Origin: Acidobacteriota bacterium
Lineage (GTDB): Bacteria > Acidobacteriota > Polarisedimenticolia > QHYA01
Length of the DNA stretch: 9,497 bases
Reading direction: 5' to 3'
Assembly: GCA_003223995.1 (NCBI GenBank)
Contig: QHYA01000192.1
Coordinates: forward strand, 1-9,497
The notes under the pieces are model-generated. The model was not told where the DNA came from. It saw nothing but the letters and a program-made list of their open reading frames with translations, and made no database searches. The translations under genes and the position numbers were made by a program. The first letter of the stretch is position 1; each line of letters begins with the position of its first letter. This document shows, one piece after another, positions 1 through 6,764 of the stretch.

Positions 1-234
1 GTCGGGGAGAACGCGACGGTCGAGATGAAGTGCGGTAAGAGAACCTATCCCGCAGTGAAGACCGACAAATCCGGCTCCTACCACGTGGTCGTCGAGGAGA
101 CCGGCAAATGCACGCTCACCGTGAGCTGGAACAAGCAGTCGGCGAGTCTCGACCTCGCCTCCTACGACGACGCCGTCCAGGCGGATCTCGTGCTCGAGGT
201 CAAGGACGGCAAGCTCACGGTTCGCCGCAAGTAG
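1..234 (+). CDS. Carboxypeptidase-regulatory-like beta-sandwich protein, 3' end only
   Basis: The reading frame is open from the first base and ends at a TAG, so only the last 77 residues are visible; the true start lies outside the window. The visible part resembles a carboxypeptidase-regulatory-like (transthyretin-like) beta-sandwich: a TDKSGSYHVVVEETGKCTL segment has the typical 'T(D)xxGxY...' turn, followed by a strand-rich stretch and a basic end, LTVRRK. Such domains usually sit in secreted or envelope proteins and serve as binding or structural modules rather than enzymes. An internal ATG at 25 would give a 69-residue protein, but it would cut the first strand of the domain. The next gene starts 16 nt after the stop, so the two are probably co-transcribed. 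The family assignment rests on the motif pattern; the function is unknown. Confidence 0.6.
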   Translation, partial: VGENATVEMKCGKRTYPAVKTDKSGSYHVVVEETGKCTLTVSWNKQSASLDLASYDDAVQADLVLEVKDGKLTVRRK

Positions 235-250
235 CGGCGGGGATCGACCC

Positions 251-1147
251 ATGCCGGACAAGCCGAAAGATTTCTGGGACAAAGCAGCCGTCTTCCTGCA
301 CCCCCTTGGCGGGCTCATGACGGCGCTCGCGGTGGCGGTCGTAGGGGTCATGGGATCCCAGGTCCTCGATCGCCGCCAGTCGCTCGAGACGAACGCACGG
401 CTCTACTCCGAGCTGATGAGCCGGCGAGAGGAAGCGGAGAGCAACCTCCGGAAGGACATGTGCGTTTCGATCATCCAGAACTTCCTCCGGCCGGGCCTCT
501 CGGACCTCGATTCGAAGGTCCTCAACCTGGAGCTGCTCGCCTACAATTTCCACGATTCGCTCAATCTGAAGCCGCTGTTCCTCGACATGCAACAGCGTCT
601 CGCAGCCTCTTCCGATCCCCAGAGGAACACCTTCCTGCAGCGCGTCAACCGCGTCGCGCGGGATATCTCAGCGCGGCAGCTCTTCTCTCTCGAAGGGCAT
701 GGAAGAAGCTTCCGGCGCACCGTCGATCTCGATGAGCTCAGGAAAGCGGGCAAGGCCGGTGTGCCTCTCGAGGGAGAGAAGATCGAAATCGACGGCAAGA
801 CCTGCCAGGTGGACCTGCGCGCGCTGGGCTTTGATGAGAACCTCCAGCAGCTTCTGTTGCGCCTCGAGGTGAAGGCTCCCGAGGGCTCCGACAAGTCGGA
901 CACGCGCGTCACCTTCAACATAGGCTTCTTCGACTTCCCGATGATCGACAATACGCGCCTCGCCAACGGGCTGCGCTGCGCCGTCACGCTGAGCGCTCTC
1001 TCACGGACGAACGCCGATCTCGCGACCGTCTGCTTTCCGGCCGAGTACGCGGGGCTGAAGGACCGTCCCTACTACGACGAGGTCATACAGAAGCTTCAGG
1101 CAGCTTCGAGGGATGAACGGCTCGGAAAGGGAGGCGCGCTCCCCTGA
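251..1147 (+). CDS. Unrecognised single-pass membrane protein (298 aa)
   Basis: I do not recognise this family. The protein begins with a short polar segment (MPDKPKDFWDKA), then a hydrophobic stretch at about residues 17-37 rich in Gly, Ala and Val that looks like one transmembrane helix. A charged helical region follows at about 40-70 (DRRQSLETNARLYSELMSRR), likely a coiled coil or stalk. Residues 70-200 look mainly helical and include a PLFLDMQQRL stretch; the C-terminal third (about 175-265) looks mixed alpha/beta. There is no signal-peptide cleavage site, so it is probably an anchored protein with a large soluble part. The ATG at 251 is preceded by only a weak GGGGA purine stretch. It follows the beta-sandwich gene by 16 nt, which suggests an operon. 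Base composition and the absence of internal stops support a real gene; function is unknown. Confidence 0.75.
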   Translation: MPDKPKDFWDKAAVFLHPLGGLMTALAVAVVGVMGSQVLDRRQSLETNARLYSELMSRREEAESNLRKDMCVSIIQNFLRPGLSDLDSKVLNLELLAYNFHDSLNLKPLFLDMQQRLAASSDPQRNTFLQRVNRVARDISARQLFSLEGHGRSFRRTVDLDELRKAGKAGVPLEGEKIEIDGKTCQVDLRALGFDENLQQLLLRLEVKAPEGSDKSDTRVTFNIGFFDFPMIDNTRLANGLRCAVTLSALSRTNADLATVCFPAEYAGLKDRPYYDEVIQKLQAASRDERLGKGGALP

Positions 1148-1283
1148 CAATAGCCAGCGGCTAGCTTGACGCGAAGCGGGCGGCCCGAGATCGAGCCATC
1201 CGCGTGAACTTCGAGAGATGGCTACCGCGCAGCGCTCGACAGACCGGGAGCTCAAAAAACTCCGCGGCGAGAAGGTGCTCGGA

Positions 1284-2417
1284 TCACGCGGAGGGCGCTT
1301 CCCCCTTACATTGAATCGGGATTGTGAAGTAGAAGGTTGCTCCCTGGCCCGCCCTTGATTCCACCCAGATGCGGCCACCATGACGCTCCACGATCTTCTT
1401 CGAGATCGCGAGGCCAATCCCTGTCCCCGGATATCTTTCACGCTCATGAAGCCGCTGGAAAATGATGAAGACGCGTTCGCTGTAACGCGGATCGATGCCG
1501 ATGCCGTTGTCCCGAATCGAAAAAACCCACTCTGCCCCCCTCGGCTCTGCCGAGGCATGAATCATTGGAGGGGACGGGCCCCTGAACTTGATGGCGTTTC
1601 CAATCAAGTTCTGCAACAGCTGCTCCATCTGGATCCGGTCGGCGAGCGCGGCCGGCAGAGGATCATTAGTGATGATCGCACCCGTCTCCTGGATCGGCAG
1701 GCGCAAGTCATCGAGGGCGCGGGCCAGGGCTCCTTCCATGTCCACGGTCACGAGCCCTTTCCAGGTGTGGTCAATCCGGGAGAAGGCCAGGAGCGCGTCG
1801 ATGAGCTCGTAGACCCTGTTGGCCCCTTCCACGGCGAACTGAATCATCTCGTCGGCTTCCTGATCCAGCTTGCCCCGGTACCGTCTTGCCAGGAGCTGGG
1901 TGTAAGCCGCCACCATGCGCAGCGGCTCTTTCAGGTCGTGAGATGCCACATGGGCGAACCTCTCGAGTTCGGCGTTCGAGCGGGCCAGTTGCTCCACCTT
2001 CTTTGCCAGGGCTTCCTGTGCTCGCTTTCGCTCCTGCCGAACGACGGCTTCGCGCAGCTCTCGCTCTACGGCCGGCACAAGTCGCTTCAGGTTCCCCTTC
2101 ATGATGTAGTCATGGACACCGAGCTTCATCGCCTCGACGGCGTTCTCCTCTCCGACGGTCCCCGAAACGAGAATGAACGGCAGGTCGAGCCCGAGTTCTT
2201 TGATGACTCGGAAGGCCCTCGTGCCGCTGAAGCGGGGCATGCTGTAGTCGGCCACTACGAGATCCCACCTGGAGCCGCCGAGTGCCGCCCTCAACGCCTC
2301 CTCGGTCTCCACGCGCTCGACGGCGACGTCGTACCCTTCGCGTTCGAGCTCGCGTACGACGAGCAGAGTGTCGTTCTCGGAGTCCTCTACGATCAGGAGT
2401 CGTAGTGGCCGGCTCAT
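1284..2417 (-). CDS. Receiver-histidine kinase hybrid (REC-HisKA-HATPase_c), phytochrome-type kinase core
   Basis: This is a cytoplasmic two-component sensor kinase of 377 residues with no membrane segment. Residues 1-120 form a receiver domain: acidic pair E11-D12, phosphoacceptor D57 (VVADYSMP), S85 in the switch position and K107 (YIMKGN). A coiled linker (about 115-150) leads to the dimerisation and phosphotransfer helix with H160 in FAHVASHDLKEPLR. The ATPase domain has the N box at N274 (QNLIGNAIKF), G1 at DNGIGID (303-309) and G2 at GTGIGL (331-336). The FQRLHERERYPGTGIGLA block is typical of phytochrome-family (Cph1-like) kinases, but no PAS, GAF or PHY sensor is present; the receiver is in its place. 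All key residues are intact. The ATG overlaps the stop of the upstream response regulator (ATGA), indicating translational coupling. Confidence 0.93.
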   Translation of the reverse strand: MSRPLRLLIVEDSENDTLLVVRELEREGYDVAVERVETEEALRAALGGSRWDLVVADYSMPRFSGTRAFRVIKELGLDLPFILVSGTVGEENAVEAMKLGVHDYIMKGNLKRLVPAVERELREAVVRQERKRAQEALAKKVEQLARSNAELERFAHVASHDLKEPLRMVAAYTQLLARRYRGKLDQEADEMIQFAVEGANRVYELIDALLAFSRIDHTWKGLVTVDMEGALARALDDLRLPIQETGAIITNDPLPAALADRIQMEQLLQNLIGNAIKFRGPSPPMIHASAEPRGAEWVFSIRDNGIGIDPRYSERVFIIFQRLHERERYPGTGIGLAISKKIVERHGGRIWVESRAGQGATFYFTIPIQCKGEAPSA

Positions 2418-2866
2418 CCGATCTTCACGCTGGGTGGCCGTTCGTTCAGCAGCATCCAGTAAAGGCCCAGCTGCCGGATGGCCTCGGAGAACTGGAGGAA
2501 GTCGACGGGTTTGCAGATGTAGCTGTTCGCTCCAAGGCTGTAGCCTGCCACGAGGTCCCGCTCCTCCCGAGAGGAGGTGAGGATCACCACGGCCAGGAGC
2601 ATCGTTCGCTCGTCTGCTCTCAGCCGCTTGAGCACCTCGAGCCCATCGATCTTCGGAAGCTTGAGGTCCAACAGGATCACGGCCGGCATCCGTTCGAGAT
2701 CCCGTCCGGCGTACGCTCCGGTGCCAAACATGAAATCCAGAGCCTCTTCTCCGTCTCGCACGACCACGACCTCGTTGGCTATGTTCGCTTTCGCCATGGC
2801 ACGGAGGGTGAGCGCTTCGTCATTGGAGTTGTCCTCGACGAGGAGGATGAACTTCTCCGCTGTCAT
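2414..2866 (-). CDS. Single-domain response regulator, Rcp1-like
   Basis: A 150-residue stand-alone receiver with no output domain. Visible signature residues are the acidic pocket E11-D12 (LLVEDN), phosphoacceptor D67 (VILLDLKLPKIDG), the Thr/Ser switch at T97 (VVILTSS) and K119 (YICKPVDF). The long insert after strand 2 (RDGEEALDFMFGTGAYAG) and the late helix ending LGLYWMLLNE are characteristic of Rcp1-like regulators, which receive phosphate from phytochrome-type kinases. I chose the ATG at 2866 rather than the one 39 nt upstream because AAAGGAA lies 4 nt before it and the extra residues (MFYFSLPRAERNG) do not belong to the fold. It is the first gene of a pair with the hybrid kinase; the stop overlaps the kinase start by ATGA. 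It probably acts as a phosphate shuttle or through protein contacts rather than DNA binding. Confidence 0.92.
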   Translation of the reverse strand: MTAEKFILLVEDNSNDEALTLRAMAKANIANEVVVVRDGEEALDFMFGTGAYAGRDLERMPAVILLDLKLPKIDGLEVLKRLRADERTMLLAVVILTSSREERDLVAGYSLGANSYICKPVDFLQFSEAIRQLGLYWMLLNERPPSVKIG

Positions 2867-3395
2867 CCCGTTCCTTTCGGCCCTTGGAAGGCTAAAGTAG
2901 AACACGGCGCCTACACCGACCCGACTCGGAAAGGCCAGAACCGCTCAAGGGCACGGCGGGATGCCTCGCCGCTTGCCCGAGCAACACCCGTGCTGTCGAC
3001 GGAACCGTGGATGAAAAGGGGTTGCCAAGCCATCGCGAGCCCCCTTCACAACAGTCGCGCCGCCCGATGCGTTGATTGCGGCGGTGCCGCGCCCCCCTCG
3101 CTTCAGCCTGAGAGTTCAACTCCCTCCGCGAAAATCTAGTTCCCCCGCTCGCGTCGAGCAAGCTGGGCAAGTCGAACCCCACGCGACCTCGTCTGTGCGG
3201 GCGTCTCCCAAACCGGAGGCAGCATCGCCCGGATCTGACTCAAGGGGCTATTGGGCTATTGGAGAACGGACGCATCAAGGAGCTGATTGACCGGATCCCG
3301 CCGACCTGGAGATCGTTGAATGAAATCGTTCCTCACGTATGGACGTCGGTCGGGGGCTCGCGAACACGAAAGCCGCGTCTGACAGCCGCGGCGAC
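2867..3395. other. Non-coding gap between the WD40 gene and the response-regulator operon
   Basis: About 530 bp with no credible gene. Open frames here have Arg/Ser/Pro-rich, low-complexity translations with no recognisable motif and no convincing ribosome binding site. The region must hold the promoter of the response regulator-kinase operon, which reads leftwards from 2866, but I see no confident -35/-10 pair. The WD40 gene, also on the minus strand, ends at its right edge, so the WD40 terminator also falls here. Confidence 0.6.
3368..3392 (-). terminator. Weak terminator-like hairpin after the WD40 gene
   Basis: Just past the WD40 stop codon, on the minus strand, GCCGCG pairs with CGCGGC around a 9-nt loop (3372-3377 with 3387-3392) and is followed by TTTCGTGTT. 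The stem is short but GC-only and the position fits a terminator. The T-tract is poor, so this is only a candidate. Confidence 0.35.
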
Positions 3396-5539
3396 TCAAT
3401 CCACCAGGTAGTAGTAAGTCTTTCCGTCGTTGAGGACGGGATCGTCGTAGCTCGTGATGTTCTGCTCGTTGACGAGTGTCGTCACGCCAATCGTGAACTG
3501 CGCGTTGTCGGATCGCCGGAGGGTGTAAGGAGGACTGCCCCCTGACCAGGACAGGTGGACCTTTCCCGTCCCCTTGTCGGGGCCGGCCTGCAGGTTTGCT
3601 GCGAGCGGGAACGGGAAGGCCGCGGTAGCGAGCGTCGAGTCGTTCCGTCCGTAGCCGAGCAGGGTTCCATCGAAGGAAACGGCCACGGGGAGGACCGGCC
3701 TCTGTCCCCAGCCGCACTCCTGGTCGTAGAGCTTCAGCAGCGCCCCGTCGGAGACGCGCCAGATCCGGATCTCGCGGTCGAATCCCCCGCCCGAAACCAG
3801 CTCCAGCCCGTCGGGCGCGAACGCAACCCCTGGGCCGCGTTCGCGTGCCCAGCGAAGGTCCGAAGCAACGCCCCATCCGAGAAGCGCCAGAGCTTGACGT
3901 TGTTGAACAGGCCCTCCTCGGAGGTGGCGAATGTCGTCCCGTCCGGGGAGAACGCGATCGTGTTGATTTGCGCCGTGGCCGTGTCGACCGTGCGGATCTT
4001 GAACCCATCCGAGACGCGCCACCAGGTCAGCACCGTCCCGGAGGCGGAGACCAGGGTCTGGCCATCCTTCGAGAAGCGCACTGCTCCGACCGCGAACGTG
4101 TGGGAGAAAGTCCGGATCTGCTCCCCGTCCGACACTCGCCAGAGCCGGACCAAGCCGGCCGTGGTGTCGCTTCCCCCCGTCGCGAGAAGGGTCCCGTCGG
4201 ATGAGAAATCCGCCGCCTTCGAGCCCCCCGGATGCCCCGGCAATGTTCGCAGCAGAACCCCATCCGACACCCGCCACAGCTTGACGCTGTGATCGATCGT
4301 GTCGGGAGGCGGGGAGCCGGCTGCTGTCGCCGCGGTCTGGTTGTCGAGGGTCAGCGCGACCACGTTGATGATGTCCCGATGGCCACGCAGATCGTGCAGC
4401 AGATTGCCCGTTGGCCCGTCCCACAGCTTCGCGGTCGTGTCGCCACTTCCGGAGATGAAGTGGCCGTCGGGTGAGTACGCCACGCCGAATACCCTGTCGG
4501 TGTGGGTGCCGAAAGTCTGCAACATCGCCCCCGTGCTCACCTGCCACTGGCGGCACTTGCTGTCGCTGCCGCCGGAGACGATGGTCTGGCTGTCGGAGGC
4601 GAACTGCACGGACTGGATGTAAAGGACGTCCGGGTTGGAGAGGGTCCGCACGAGAGAGCCGCTCGTCGGGTTCCAGAGTTTGATCGTGCTGTCGCCGCTT
4701 CCGGAGGCGACCAGGGCGCCGTCCGGGGACCAGTCCACGGAGTAGATCGCGTCGGTGTGCCCGGTGAGGGTTTTCTGGAGCTGTCCGTTGGACACCTTCC
4801 AGATCTTCGCGGTCTGGTCCCAGCTCCCGGTCACCAGGTTGGCACCGTTCGGAGAGAACGCCACGCCGGCGACGAAGAAAGTGTGCCCTGTCAGCGTCCT
4901 CTGAAGCGCCCCGTCCGAGACGCGCCAGATCTTGGCCGTGTTGTCTGCGCTGCCGGAGGCGATCAGGGTCCCGTCCGGCGAGAAGTCCACCGAGAAGACG
5001 TAGCCACCATGGCCGGTGAGCGTCCGCAGCAGAGCGCCGTCCGAGACGCGCCAGAGCTGAATGTCATAACCGCGTCCCACGCCGAGCAGAGCCCCGTCGG
5101 GCGAGAACGTCACCGACCATGCGGTCTGGTCGTCGGCGATGCTGCCGTCGGAGAAGGTCCGCACCAGGGTCCCGTCCGAAACCCGCCACAGCTTGAGCGG
5201 GATGTTGCCGCTGCCGAAGTTGACGTCGCCCCCCGAGGCCACGAACTGCCCGTCCGGCGAGAAAGCGACAGACTCGACGGTCGCCAGGTGCGAGGCCAGC
5301 GTCCGGATCATCACGGCGTCGCCCGCCCGCCAGAGCTTGATGCTCTCGTCGTCGGCACCCGCCGAGGCGAGCGTCTGACGGTCCGGCGAGAGGGCCACTT
5401 CGTTGACCCCGACGTGACCTCCCTTCACCCACAGGATGTCCGGCGGGCCCTGAGCAAGGGCCTGGTGGCTGGTCAGCGCAGCCCAGAAAAGCCCTCCCGC
5501 CCACCAGCCGAGCTTCAACGCAAGCGCCTGTTTCTGCAT
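3396..5539 (-). CDS. Secreted WD40 repeat protein, 14 repeats with Fn3-like tail; interrupted by a one-base frameshift
   Basis: The product starts with a signal peptide (about residues 1-30, hydrophobic core WWAGGLFWAALTS, likely cleavage after ALA in HQALAQ) and so acts outside the cytoplasm. Fourteen WD40 repeats of about 42 residues follow, with the recurrent blocks VAFSPDG, LWRVSDGALLRTL and a closing GH; fourteen would build two seven-bladed propellers. A short tail (SWSGGSPPYTLRRSDNAQFT to TYYYLVD) resembles a fibronectin type III domain. The frame breaks in repeat 13: after HANAAQG the original frame reads into unrelated residues and stops at 3734, while VAFAPDGLELVSG and the rest continue in the next frame to the stop at 3396. 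One extra G in the G4 run (plus-strand C run at 3827-3830) restores one protein of about 714 residues. I chose the ATG at 5539 because the signal peptide begins there and AAAGGA precedes it; longer upstream starts add Arg-rich sequence. The role is probably protein binding or scaffolding; the partner is unknown. Confidence 0.85.
3827..3830 (-). other. Frameshift site in WD40 repeat 13
   Basis: On the coding strand the bases read CAG GGG TTG CG. The expected repeat sequence G-V-A-F-A-P-D-G is obtained only if the run has five Gs (CAG GGG GTT GCG). This is either a one-base deletion in the genome or a homopolymer error in the sequence. Confidence 0.8.
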
Positions 5540-5861
5540 GATCCTTTGGCCCCCTGCCCTGAGCGGCCGGGTACAGGTCGATCGAACACCTGCCCCCCGA
5601 CCGGCGGTGCTGGAACGGCCGCGGCCGGACACCCGCCCCACACTTACAGCCCGGTTGAACGCGGCCTGCTCAAGTTACACCGATTCGAGGCTTCTCCCGG
5701 CCGGGATTGGAACAGTTTGGAGGAAGCGGTCGGGCCGTTCCTCCAGCACCCGGCGCCTTGCGAGCAGCACCCGGCGCCTTGCGAGCAGCACCTGGCGCCT
5801 TGCGAGCGCCGCTCTCCCCTTACGAACTCTCCCGCGCGCTTGCCTGAGCTTGTGTTGGACC
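5540..5861. other. Gap between DoxX and the WD40 gene, with a 21-bp repeat
   Basis: 322 bp without a convincing gene, presumably carrying the WD40 promoter. A minus-strand frame of 77 codons (5675-5908) crosses it, but its translation is Arg-rich, overlaps the DoxX end, and owes its middle to the 21-bp repeats, so I do not call it. A 12-bp palindrome, TCCCGGCCGGGA, is at 5695-5706. A loose TTGAGC ... TGTAAG pair can be seen on the minus strand around 5645-5675, too weak to call a promoter. Confidence 0.5.
5744..5806. repeat. Three tandem copies of a 21-bp repeat
   Basis: Units at 5744-5764, 5765-5785 and 5786-5806 contain CAGCACCCGGCGCCTTGCGA plus a final G. The first two are identical and the third has one C-to-T change. 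Each unit holds the palindrome GGCGCC. The array lies between two genes on the minus strand and looks like a small minisatellite made by slippage; a role in regulation is possible but nothing shows it. Confidence 0.9.
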
Positions 5862-6293
5862 TTACGGTTGGGACCCGGAGGGTCGCGCCGGAAGGCCGGC
5901 GACATCACGCGACCCGCGCAGGTTTTCGAGCGCCCAGGCGCCGGGCCCCTGCGCTGCTATGTACAACGATATCCAGCAATACGCGATGGCCAGCTCGCCG
6001 CCGTTCAAGATCGGCCAGAACCCCCGCGGCGCGTGCCCGATGAAGTAGGCGAAAGCCATCAGGCCGCTCATCAGGAACGACGCGGCACGTGTGAACAGGC
6101 CGACGGCAATGAGCGTGCCGCCGAACAGCTCGATCCCCCCCGCGATCCAGACAATGGCGGCCGGAGCGTCTTTCGGCACCCCACCGAAGATGCCCAGGAG
6201 CTTCTGGGCGCCGTGGCAAACGAGCAAAGTGCCGACCAGGATGCGAGTGGCTCCGAGGATTTGAGGGGCGAACCTCTCCAATCTCCTGAACAT
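5862..6293 (-). CDS. DoxX family membrane protein
   Basis: A 143-residue polytopic membrane protein, the usual size for the DoxX family. Four hydrophobic segments are visible at about residues 11-29, 45-65, 70-87 and 98-114. Family hallmarks include the HGAQKLLGIFGG motif at the end of the first segment, GGIELFGGTLIAVGLFTR across the second, and a fourth segment with NGGELAIAYCWISLYIAAQG. The short C-terminal tail (about 125-143) is polar and Arg/Gly/Pro-rich. The start at 6293 is well supported by AAGGAGGA 4 nt upstream. DoxX proteins sit in the inner membrane; some are linked to quinone or redox homeostasis, but for this clade no specific reaction can be stated. It lies alone between gene debris and the repeat-bearing gap. 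Confidence 0.92.
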   Translation of the reverse strand: MFRRLERFAPQILGATRILVGTLLVCHGAQKLLGIFGGVPKDAPAAIVWIAGGIELFGGTLIAVGLFTRAASFLMSGLMAFAYFIGHAPRGFWPILNGGELAIAYCWISLYIAAQGPGAWALENLRGSRDVAGLPARPSGSQP

Positions 6294-6325
6294 GACTTCC
6301 TCCTTAGAGTCGGCAACCGTGCCGG

Positions 6326-6355
6326 GGCTCTTCGACGGCGGTTCGGCGAAGAGCC
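6326..6355. repeat. 9-bp inverted repeat upstream of DoxX
   Basis: GGCTCTTCG (6326-6334) pairs perfectly with CGAAGAGCC (6347-6355) around a 12-nt loop. It lies about 20 bp before the DoxX ribosome binding site and at the point where the PIN-like sequence loses its family resemblance. It could be an operator, a transcript hairpin or the scar of a palindrome-mediated deletion. No T-tract follows on either strand. Confidence 0.6.
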
Positions 6356-6391
6356 TGGGATGAGGACATTCGTGTCGAGGACGATTCTCAT
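6347..6391 (-). pseudogene. PIN-domain toxin N-terminal stub (VapC-like remnant)
   Basis: From the ATG at 6391 the minus strand reads MRIVLDTNVLI, the diagnostic first strand of PIN-domain ribonucleases, including the first catalytic Asp and the following TN. The next residues, PGSSPNRRRRAPARLP, do not fit the family, and no later PIN acidic residues or helices appear before DoxX. The ATG overlaps the stop of an upstream frame by ATGA, the arrangement usual for antitoxin-toxin pairs. I read this as the left-over start of a toxin gene. A chance match to eleven residues is possible, but the overlap makes it less likely. Confidence 0.5.
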
Positions 6392-6441
6392 TCGCGGTGA
6401 CGAACGCTGCGGACCGCCTCCTTGATGTCGGCGCGCTTCAT
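6388..6441 (-). pseudogene. Antitoxin-like C-terminal tail preceding the PIN stub
   Basis: The minus-strand frame ending at 6388 reads MKRADIKEAVRSVRHRE and stops in an ATGA overlap with the PIN start. It is open back only to a TAG at 6475-6477, giving too little sequence for an antitoxin and no identifiable DNA-binding part. The charged helical tail and the overlap are what an antitoxin end would look like; the family cannot be named. Confidence 0.3.
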
Positions 6442-6671
6442 CCAGGCGCGGTGGGTCTGCCCGGACACGAGCGGCTAGAGCCAAGAACTCGCGACGTGTC
6501 GGAGCGTCGAAGATCATGCGCAATTTCGTGGCGCTTGGCAATCGAGGCTCGCTGCATTCAGCAGAGTGATGACGGGTGGTAGCCAATCCACGAATCGGTT
6601 CGCTCGCTGCGCCGCGCGCGAGCAGCTCCGCCTCTCGCTCCGGGGTGAGGCCCGGCCGGTCGGCGATGCCG

Positions 6672-6719
6672 TCAGGGCTCTGTAAGGAAGAGCGTACCTC
6701 CGAGAACCAGCAGCTTCAT
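6672..6719 (-). pseudogene. Rossmann-fold (NAD-epimerase-like) N-terminal stub
   Basis: From the ATG at 6719 the minus strand reads MKLLVLGGTLFL and stops three codons later. MKxLVLGGTxFLG is the usual opening of extended NAD-dependent epimerase/dehydratase proteins, covering the first strand and the Gly-rich dinucleotide loop. In another frame just beyond the stop is PGLTPEREAELLA, which resembles C-terminal sequences I associate with the same family, so an internal deletion is possible. The evidence is short and could be chance. Confidence 0.3.
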
Positions 6720-6764
6720 CGCTTCGCCCATCGAAGAGGCCGGCCGCCGACGCCCGCCCGCACC

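Larger units (their letters stand above)
6294..6764. other. Gene-debris region between the fusion protein and DoxX
   Basis: About 470 bp without an intact gene. The minus strand carries three recognisable scraps in different frames, listed separately: a Rossmann-fold start near 6719, an antitoxin-like tail ending at 6388, and a PIN-domain start at 6391. Stops and frame changes separate them. The longest open frame here (6071-6586, minus) joins the scraps by chance and runs on into DoxX out of frame, so it is not a gene. Confidence 0.5.

Noticed and set aside
1151..1163. TAGCC-AGC-GGCTA hairpin after the 298-residue gene
   Set aside because: The stem is five base pairs and no T-tract follows.
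1254..1283. T6 tract after the kinase stop as a terminator
   Set aside because: The sequence before the T-run folds only into a 3-bp CTC/GAG stem, too weak to call.
1380..2405. Plus-strand open frame of 341 codons
   Set aside because: Antisense shadow of the histidine kinase, which has every expected motif on the minus strand.
2892..3182. 96-codon minus-strand frame upstream of the response regulator
   Set aside because: Low-complexity Arg/Ser/Gly translation, no motif, and it runs into the regulator's leader out of frame.
5675..5908. 77-codon minus-strand frame with heptad-like LARRRVL repeats
   Set aside because: The repeats only reflect the 21-bp DNA repeat; the frame overlaps the end of DoxX and has no convincing ribosome binding site.
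4502..6043. Long plus-strand open frame (513 codons)
   Set aside because: It is antisense to the WD40 gene, has no recognisable domain and arises because the repeated GC-rich WD40 units lack stops on the opposite strand.
6071..6586. 171-codon minus-strand frame containing RREFLALAA, at first sight a twin-arginine signal
   Set aside because: There is no hydrophobic core long enough after it, and the frame is a chance join of remnants that continues out of frame through DoxX.
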